Both the position numbers and the translations under genes were made by a program. The notes beneath the pieces are model-generated. The model made no database searches, was not told the DNA's origin, and worked only from the letters and a program-made list of their open reading frames with translations. Of a stretch of DNA of 64,000 bases, positions 58,328 through 64,000 are shown piece after piece. How positions within the stretch are numbered: position 1 is the first letter of the stretch; each line of letters opens with the position of its first letter. This DNA comes from Chryseobacterium sediminis (GTDB lineage Bacteria > Bacteroidota > Bacteroidia > Flavobacteriales > Weeksellaceae), in the NCBI RefSeq assembly GCF_008386505.1, contig NZ_VUNZ01000001.1, positions 930,001 to 994,000 on the forward strand, written 5' to 3'.

Positions 58328-60277
58328 TTATCTCTTGTGTTTAATTCTGTGTAATTTATACTTTTTATCTTTCTTCTGTTTTAAAATAATTCCGGCCAAT
58401 GGTGGTAGTTTTACAGTCATTGATTTCGGATATCCTCTCCATTGTTCATATTTCTCTTCCAGTATTTCAGGTTCTACACCGCTTCCGCTGTATTTTTCGT
58501 CATCGGAATTTAAAACCACTTCCCAATGAGTACCTGCAGAAATCCCAATTTTATAATCCAGTACTTTTGGGGCCAGATTCAAAACTACCATTGCAACATC
58601 ATCTTTTCGTTTTCCTTTTCTCAGGTATACATACACTGAATTTTCCAGATCATCTGCTTCTATCCATTCAAAACCATGTTTATCAAACTGATTTTCATAA
58701 AAGGCAGACTCTGATGTATACAGGTGATTCAGTTCTTTAACGATTTCCTGCATTCCTTTATGAACAGGATATTTCAACAGATGCCAGTCGAGACTTCTGG
58801 TAAAGTTCCATTCACTCGTCTGTCCGAATTCATCTCCCATAAAAAGCAGTTTAGCTCCTGGATGAGTATACATATATACATATAAGGTACGCAGATTGGC
58901 AAATTTCTGCCATTCGTCCCCTTTCATTTTATAGATCAGACTTGCTTTTCCATGCACTACTTCGTCATGTGACAAAGGCATCATATAATTTTCATTATAC
59001 ATATACATAGAAGCAAATGTCAGTTTATGGTGATGGAACTTTCGATTAACAAAATCTTCCTTAAAATAATCCAGCGTATCATGCATCCAGCCCATCATCC
59101 ATTTCATTCCAAAGCCGACACCTCCGTCATGAACAGGTTTTGTAAGCATAGGAAAATCTGAACTTTCTTCCGCTATCGTCATTATACTATTTCCAAATTC
59201 TTTATATACGGCTGTATTGAACTCCTGCAGAAAAGCTTTAGCCTCCAGATTCACATTATCGCCGTACATATTCGGTTCCCATTCTCCTTCATTTCTTGAA
59301 TAATCCAAATGAAGCATTGACGTTACAGCATCTACACGCAAACCATCAGCGTGATAGCGGTCCAGCCAGAACATTGCATTGGAGATCAGGAAAGACTTCA
59401 CTTCATTTCTTCCATAGTTGAAAATATGGGACTTCCAATCAGGGTGAAACCCTTTTCTGGGATCTTCATGTTCATAAAGATAGGAACCGTCAAAACGGTG
59501 AAGACCATTCGCATCTCCAGGAAAATGAGACGGAACCCAATCCAGTATAACACCTATATTATTTCTGTGAAGTTCATCAATGAGAAACATCAGATCCTGT
59601 GGTGAACCGAAGCGTGAGGTCGCCGCATAAAAACCGGTAATCTGATATCCCCAGCTTGGATCATACGGATACTCCATCACAGGCATGAATTCTACGTGGG
59701 TAAAACCCATTTCTTTGATATAGGGAACCAGCTTTTTGGCAATATCCCGATAATTTAAAAACTGTCCCGGATTATCACCTTCCCTTACCCATGAGCCAAG
59801 GTGCAGTTCATATACTGATATAGGAGCTTCCAGTTTGTTTTTTTCCCAGCGGTTATCCATCCATTCCTTATCATTCCATTCATACCAGGTAGTGGAAACC
59901 AGGGAAGCTGCCTGAATATTCTGTTCCCAGCTTACCGCATAAGGATCGCTTTTTTCCAGGATCTCACCTCTTGGTGTTTCAATGGCATATTTATATAATG
60001 TTCCCCAGGTTAATCCTTCAATAAATCCTTCCCAAATTCCAGACCCGTCCCATCTTGGAAACAAAATATGATCTTTATGATTCCAGTTATTAAAATTTCC
60101 GATAACGGAAACTTTCTTTGCATTAGGTGCCCATACTGAAAAATACACTCCTTTTATTCCTTCTTTTTCCGCTGAATGGGCTCCAAATTTACCATACAGC
60201 TTATAATGCCTCCCTTCTTTGAAAAGATACACATCATGATCGGTGAAAAGCGTGTAAGTTTTAACAGAATTCATCAA
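58328..60277 (-). CDS. glgB: 1,4-alpha-glucan branching enzyme
   Basis: A 649-residue protein. It has an N-terminal CBM48 (GVYFSVWAPNAKKVSVIGNF), GH13 motifs GVILDWVPSHFP at about 225, DGLRVDAVTSML at about 300 (nucleophile Asp), IAEESSDFP at about 365 (acid/base Glu) and LPLSHDEVVHGK at about 430, and a C-terminal beta domain. It adds alpha-1,6 branches to glycogen. It is the first gene of the operon; a promoter was not pinned. The C-terminus is basic (YKLHRIKHKR). Confidence 0.96.
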   Translation of the reverse strand: MMNSVKTYTLFTDHDVYLFKEGRHYKLYGKFGAHSAEKEGIKGVYFSVWAPNAKKVSVIGNFNNWNHKDHILFPRWDGSGIWEGFIEGLTWGTLYKYAIETPRGEILEKSDPYAVSWEQNIQAASLVSTTWYEWNDKEWMDNRWEKNKLEAPISVYELHLGSWVREGDNPGQFLNYRDIAKKLVPYIKEMGFTHVEFMPVMEYPYDPSWGYQITGFYAATSRFGSPQDLMFLIDELHRNNIGVILDWVPSHFPGDANGLHRFDGSYLYEHEDPRKGFHPDWKSHIFNYGRNEVKSFLISNAMFWLDRYHADGLRVDAVTSMLHLDYSRNEGEWEPNMYGDNVNLEAKAFLQEFNTAVYKEFGNSIMTIAEESSDFPMLTKPVHDGGVGFGMKWMMGWMHDTLDYFKEDFVNRKFHHHKLTFASMYMYNENYMMPLSHDEVVHGKASLIYKMKGDEWQKFANLRTLYVYMYTHPGAKLLFMGDEFGQTSEWNFTRSLDWHLLKYPVHKGMQEIVKELNHLYTSESAFYENQFDKHGFEWIEADDLENSVYVYLRKGKRKDDVAMVVLNLAPKVLDYKIGISAGTHWEVVLNSDDEKYSGSGVEPEILEEKYEQWRGYPKSMTVKLPPLAGIILKQKKDKKYKLHRIKHKR

Positions 60278-60472
60278 GATCGGTTTGTATTTATATTTTC
60301 TTTGAAACTACGAAAAATACTGACAATCTCGATTAATTATTCATCAAATAATTGCCAATTTAATTTCAGTTTTCGTCTATCTATCAAATATATCATTTTT
60401 TAACTCACATTTTTATCATTTCAAAACAATCTTTTTTTATACATTTAACATCAACATTATTAAACACACACG

Positions 60473-61594
60473 ATGAGGTTTGAACTTTATACTGAAGAAA
60501 AAGACGACAGACCGGTATTTATTACCGGAAATTTCAACAGCTGGAATCCTAAAGACTGCAACTTCCAGCTTAAACAAACTGATCCTTCCCATTATTTTAT
60601 AGAAATCGAGGATCAGATTCTTCCCGAAGAAATTGACTATAAATTCACAAAAGGAGGCTGGGAGAATGTAGAACTGGACCAATATGGAAATATCACTCCC
60701 AACCGAAAAGTAAAAAAATCTGTAGATAAAACCTCTGATACAATAGAGAAATGGAGGTTGAACTGGGGCCCGTTCAAAGAAGAATATTATCCCATTGCAG
60801 AGGTGATTTCCGAGAATTTTTATATCCCTCAGCTTGACCGTTACCGTAAGGTTTGGGCACTCCTTCCCTACGATTATCATTCAACGGATAAGCGATATCC
60901 TGTGCTATATCTTCAGGACGCGCAGAATTTATTCAACGAAGGAAGCGGCTTCGGTAACTGGGAAATTGATAAAAAACTGTCTATCCTTGCAGAATACGGA
61001 CGTGGTGATCTTATCATTATCGCCATAGAACACGGCAGTGAGGAAAGAATTAAAGAATATATTTTTGATAATGACCATGTCGCTAACGGCTCAGAAGGAA
61101 AAAAGTACATCCGTTTTATTGCAGATACTTTAAAACCTTTTGTCGACGAAAATTACAGAACAAAAAAAGACCGGGACAATACCGGCATCGGAGGCAGTTC
61201 ATTGGGGGCCCTGATCAGTATTTATAGCGGATTCCTTTACCCAGAAGTATATTCCAAGTTATTGATCTTTTCTCCTTCTCTTTGGGTAGAACCGAACAAC
61301 AACTTCCCGATGATGAATTTCCGGGTTCCTTATAAAACAAAAATTTATCTCTATGGCGGCGGTCAGGAAGGGTCTAAAATGGTCAAAAGAATTCATATTT
61401 TTGAAGAATATCTGAAAAGATGGGAAGAAAAAAAGCTTTTTGATTTTGAATTTAAAACCAATATCAATCCTGAAGGGACTCATAATGAGTTTTACTGGTC
61501 ACAGGAGTTTCCGCGGGCTATCGAATGGCTGTTCTACGACAATACAGAAAACCCTGTAGAAGTAAAACCACAACAACAAAGCATTAAAAACTAA
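60473..61594 (+). CDS. Esterase D-type hydrolase with N-terminal CBM48-like domain
   Basis: A 373-residue protein. Residues about 1-85 look like a CBM48/AMPK-type glycogen-binding domain (RPVFITGNFNSWNPKDCNFQ then KQTDPSHYFIEIED). Residues about 105-350 form an alpha/beta hydrolase of the esterase D/enterochelin-esterase type: nucleophile Ser in TGIGGSSLGALISIYSG at about 241, and His in GTHNEFYWSQEFP at about 338. No signal peptide is visible, so it is probably cytoplasmic. Divergent from the glycogen operon by 195 bases, it may act on acylated or glycogen-bound substrates; that is inference from the domain and location. Confidence 0.82.
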   Translation: MRFELYTEEKDDRPVFITGNFNSWNPKDCNFQLKQTDPSHYFIEIEDQILPEEIDYKFTKGGWENVELDQYGNITPNRKVKKSVDKTSDTIEKWRLNWGPFKEEYYPIAEVISENFYIPQLDRYRKVWALLPYDYHSTDKRYPVLYLQDAQNLFNEGSGFGNWEIDKKLSILAEYGRGDLIIIAIEHGSEERIKEYIFDNDHVANGSEGKKYIRFIADTLKPFVDENYRTKKDRDNTGIGGSSLGALISIYSGFLYPEVYSKLLIFSPSLWVEPNNNFPMMNFRVPYKTKIYLYGGGQEGSKMVKRIHIFEEYLKRWEEKKLFDFEFKTNINPEGTHNEFYWSQEFPRAIEWLFYDNTENPVEVKPQQQSIKN

Positions 61595-61684
61595 AAATAT
61601 AAATCACTGCAGAAAATTTTCAGGCAGACCAGAACAAAAATGAGGGCAGTGAGATTATGAATTTAGAAAATATAACATCTATTT

Positions 61685-63100
61685 ATGAAACTAATCAATA
61701 AAAAAAACAAAAATTACACTCAGGTTTTTCACTTATTTACAGAAGAGGAATGGACTAAAACGAGTAAAAATTTCAATAAAAATATTTCCACTTTTTTCAC
61801 AGGAAAGAAGCATGAGGTTTTTGTCAATGCCCATGAAGAGGGAATTACCTATTTCATCGGGCTAGGGAAATCTACCTTACAAAATTTTGAAATCCAGCAG
61901 GTGGCAGCTAAGTTTTCACAGACTCAAAAAGAAAAGCTTCAGGCAGTTCCAACGTTAGCCCTGGCAGATTTTCTGAATGAAAAACAATTTGAAGAATTTG
62001 CAAAAGGACTATTGAGCGGCACCTACAACTACCCTTTTGAAAAGAAACATGCTTTCTGGAATGCAAAATTTGAATTGCATTTTGAAAATTTAAGCCAGAA
62101 AAAATTAGATCATATTAATCAGAAAGCGGAAGCTCTTATTAACGGACAAACCGCCTGCCAGGACTGGCTTAACAAACCTGCCAATCTTAAAAAACCGGAT
62201 ATATTAAGTGCATACCTTAAAAATCTATCCAAAAAATATGATTTAAAATACACTGCATTCAACAGGAAAAAATGTGAAGAACTTGGATTGGGTGCTTATC
62301 TTTCTGTCAATCAGGGAAGCGCTTATGATGCAGCTTTCACTATTTTAGAATATAAAACGACAGTTAAAAACGCCAAGACTTTCGGGCTGGTAGGAAAATG
62401 TATTTTGTTTGACACAGGAGGAATATCAATAAAAAGCTCTGCCAATCTTCATTATATGAAATCTGATATGGGCGGTGCTACAGCTGTTTTGGGTACTTTA
62501 ATTTACGCTGCAGAAATGCAGCTTCCTGTGAACATTATTGCCGTTCTTCCTATTACAGATAACGCCATTTCAGAGAAGGCTCTGCTTCCAAGTGATGTGA
62601 TTACAGCCTATAACGGAAAAACTATTGAAGTGCTTGATACTGATGCAGAAGGCAGATTGATTCTTGCAGACGGATTATCCTATCTTTCCAAAAACTACAA
62701 AACAGATTATCTTATTGACCTGGCTACTTTAACGGGAAGCTCAGTAAGAATGTTTGGAGATACCTGTGCAGCCATGTTCTCCAATAATGATGAATTGAAA
62801 AATATGTTGATTAAAACTGGAGATCAGACCAACCAGAGAGTATGGAATCTTCCTTTATGGGACGTCTGGAAAGATGATATACAGTCTGATGTGGCAGATA
62901 TGAAAAACATCTCTCTGAAACCTATTGGAGATTGTATTATCGCCGCTAAATTCTTAGAGCAATTCATTGAAAATCATCCTAAATGGGCACATTTAGACAT
63001 TGCCGGAGTAGCCTTTGGAACTGTAGGGTACGCCAAGGAAAAAGCAGCAACAGGTTTTGGAGTTCAACTCCTTGTGAACTTAATTGAAAATTATCACTAA
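61685..63100 (+). CDS. M17 leucyl aminopeptidase
   Basis: A 471-residue protein. All metal and catalytic residues known from bovine LAP have counterparts: Lys and Asp in GKCILFDTGGISIKS at about 239-253, Asp in YMKSDMGGATAVLG at about 259, and Asp, Glu, Arg in LDTDAEGRLILADGLSYL at about 317. It is a hexameric cytosolic zinc/manganese enzyme that removes N-terminal residues. The N-terminal part (about 1-150) is the usual divergent domain. A possible 14-codon frame overlaps its start, but I see no reason to call it. Confidence 0.93.
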   Translation: MKLINKKNKNYTQVFHLFTEEEWTKTSKNFNKNISTFFTGKKHEVFVNAHEEGITYFIGLGKSTLQNFEIQQVAAKFSQTQKEKLQAVPTLALADFLNEKQFEEFAKGLLSGTYNYPFEKKHAFWNAKFELHFENLSQKKLDHINQKAEALINGQTACQDWLNKPANLKKPDILSAYLKNLSKKYDLKYTAFNRKKCEELGLGAYLSVNQGSAYDAAFTILEYKTTVKNAKTFGLVGKCILFDTGGISIKSSANLHYMKSDMGGATAVLGTLIYAAEMQLPVNIIAVLPITDNAISEKALLPSDVITAYNGKTIEVLDTDAEGRLILADGLSYLSKNYKTDYLIDLATLTGSSVRMFGDTCAAMFSNNDELKNMLIKTGDQTNQRVWNLPLWDVWKDDIQSDVADMKNISLKPIGDCIIAAKFLEQFIENHPKWAHLDIAGVAFGTVGYAKEKAATGFGVQLLVNLIENYH

Positions 63101-63204
63101 AAATTAGTTTTTTACAAAAAAACTCTGTATAATTGATTAGTGAATTTTCAAAACTGCACGATATTGCATTTTCTGATATTAATCAAATAACAAATAAATG
63201 TTTT

Positions 63205-63212
63205 TATTTTTG
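63205..63212 (+). promoter_or_regulatory. -7 promoter box of the ATP-grasp gene
   Basis: TATTTTTG on the plus strand, 29 bases from the ATG. Confidence 0.45.
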
Positions 63213-63241
63213 AAAATTCACCAAATCTTAAAAAACATTAT

Positions 63242-64000
63242 ATGGAGAAGAAAACTATTGTATGTATTTCGTGCTATTACAAAGGCTACGATTTTATGGA
63301 CGAGATGAAGAAACTCGGCAATAAAATCATCCTTGTAACCTCTGAAAACCTCAAAGAAAAAAACTGGCCCTGGCATGCTATTGATGAAACATTTTATATG
63401 CCAGAACTAAAGCCGTCCGTATGGAATCTGGAGCATCTGATTCAGGGATTTTCCCACCTGATGAAAACCAGAAAAGTAGATGCTGTAGTGGCTTTGGATG
63501 ATTATGATGTAGAGAAAGCTGCACTCATCAGAGAAACGTTCCGTATTCCGGGAATGGGACAGACTACCCACCGGTATTTCAGGGATAAACTGGCAATGCG
63601 CCAAAAAGCAAAAGATTCCGGGATCAGTGTTCCTGAGTTTACAGCTGTATTCAATGACAATGAAGTGGATGAGTTTACAAATCGTGTTCCTGCACCATGG
63701 GTACTGAAACCCCGCTCAGAAGCTTCCGCTTCAGGAATAAAAAAAATAACCTCCAAAGAACAGCTTCTTGAAGCCTTGGAAACACTTGGAGAAGAACGTC
63801 ACCTTTTCTTATTGGAAAGTTTTAAACCCGGAGACGTTTATCATGTAGACAGCCTTACTTTTAATAAAAAAATCGTATTCACTTCTGCCTCAAAATATCT
63901 TGCTCCACCTATGCAGGTTTCTCATGAAGGCGGTGTATTCCGGTCCAAAACTTTAGGAAGATATTCCGAAGAATTCACAGCACTGGAAGAAATTAATGCC
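63242..64000 (+). CDS. ATP-grasp domain protein, C-terminus cut off
   Basis: 253 residues are visible to the window edge. The N-terminal part (VCISCYYKGYDFMDEMKKLG) is a preATP-grasp-like Rossmann region, then DAVVALDDYDVEKAALIRET, QTTHRYFRDKLAMRQKAKDS and VPAPWVLKPRSEASASGIKK, a typical ATP-grasp lid with the catalytic Lys, then LLESFKPGDVYHVDSLTFNK. Such proteins ligate a carboxyl to an amine or thiol with ATP. Substrate and exact class cannot be told from this piece. Start ATG with an A-rich leader. Confidence 0.82.
   Translation, partial: MEKKTIVCISCYYKGYDFMDEMKKLGNKIILVTSENLKEKNWPWHAIDETFYMPELKPSVWNLEHLIQGFSHLMKTRKVDAVVALDDYDVEKAALIRETFRIPGMGQTTHRYFRDKLAMRQKAKDSGISVPEFTAVFNDNEVDEFTNRVPAPWVLKPRSEASASGIKKITSKEQLLEALETLGEERHLFLLESFKPGDVYHVDSLTFNKKIVFTSASKYLAPPMQVSHEGGVFRSKTLGRYSEEFTALEEINA

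Noticed and set aside
61657..61701. A 14-codon frame overlapping the start of the M17 aminopeptidase.
   Set aside because: Too short, no special composition, and its overlap with a good ATG is expected by chance. It could be a leader peptide, but nothing supports that.
1..64000. tRNA, rRNA, CRISPR array, transposase or prophage genes.
   Set aside because: None was recognised on either strand; the repeats present lack spacer-repeat regularity and no integrase-like frame was seen.

Overview
This 64 kb window looks like chromosomal DNA of a flavobacterium of the Chryseobacterium type (Bacteroidota, Weeksellaceae). The supports are low GC with very AT-rich spacers, promoters of the flavobacterial TTG-N17-23-TAnnTTTG form, secreted proteins with a type IX secretion C-terminal sorting tail, an F-ATP synthase operon that carries atpB-E-F-H-A-G but not atpD/atpC, and a GxxExxY protein. 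The genus assignment is inference from gene content and style. No tRNA, rRNA, CRISPR array, prophage or complete insertion sequence was seen.

Layout. 1-8 kb: a UMF1-type MFS transporter cut by the window edge, a thiolase, small exported proteins, an ECF sigma factor with a membrane anti-sigma-like partner and a beta-barrel-like protein, a nucleoside-type permease and a bifunctional nuclease. 8-15 kb: etfB-etfA, an SDR, two tandem type IX-secreted paralogues, an M20 dipeptidase and a small lipoprotein. 15-21 kb (all minus): udk, divIC-like, methylmalonyl-CoA mutase small subunit, a GxxExxY gene inside inverted repeats, a methyltransferase, clpS and a CBS/CorC membrane protein. 21-26.6 kb: ATP synthase operon. 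26.7-33 kb: ffh, then five small outer-membrane beta-barrel genes, then phoH. 33-38.7 kb: a SAM hydrolase-family protein, a stand-alone 2-oxoacid dehydrogenase E2, a ClC channel/antiporter and rpsF-rpsR-rplI. 38.7-44.9 kb: a repeat-rich accessory stretch with an AraC regulator and a TolC/HlyD/MFS efflux system. 45-50 kb: aldehyde dehydrogenase, thioredoxin-like protein, LpxL-like acyltransferase, GT2 glycosyltransferase, exonuclease and ApaG. 50-55 kb: sucA-sucB and an SRPBCC protein. 55.5-61.6 kb: glycogen operon glgB-glgA-glgC, with a divergent CBM48-like esterase. 61.7-64 kb: M17 aminopeptidase and a truncated ATP-grasp protein.

The genes are mostly housekeeping: energy (ATP synthase, 2-oxoglutarate dehydrogenase, ETF), storage (glycogen), translation and secretion. 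The less ordinary content lies between genes. There are several families of short inverted or tandem repeats, some inside operon spacers (etfB/etfA, atpA/atpG). A gene cassette in terminal inverted repeats appears to supply the start codon of the next gene. There is a 266-bp tandem duplication, an 8-bp microsatellite, and hairpins placed between atpE and atpF and between rpsR and rplI. I did not find a clear previously undescribed defence or metabolic system. The GxxExxY cassette and the repeat-rich efflux region are the best candidates for a closer look.
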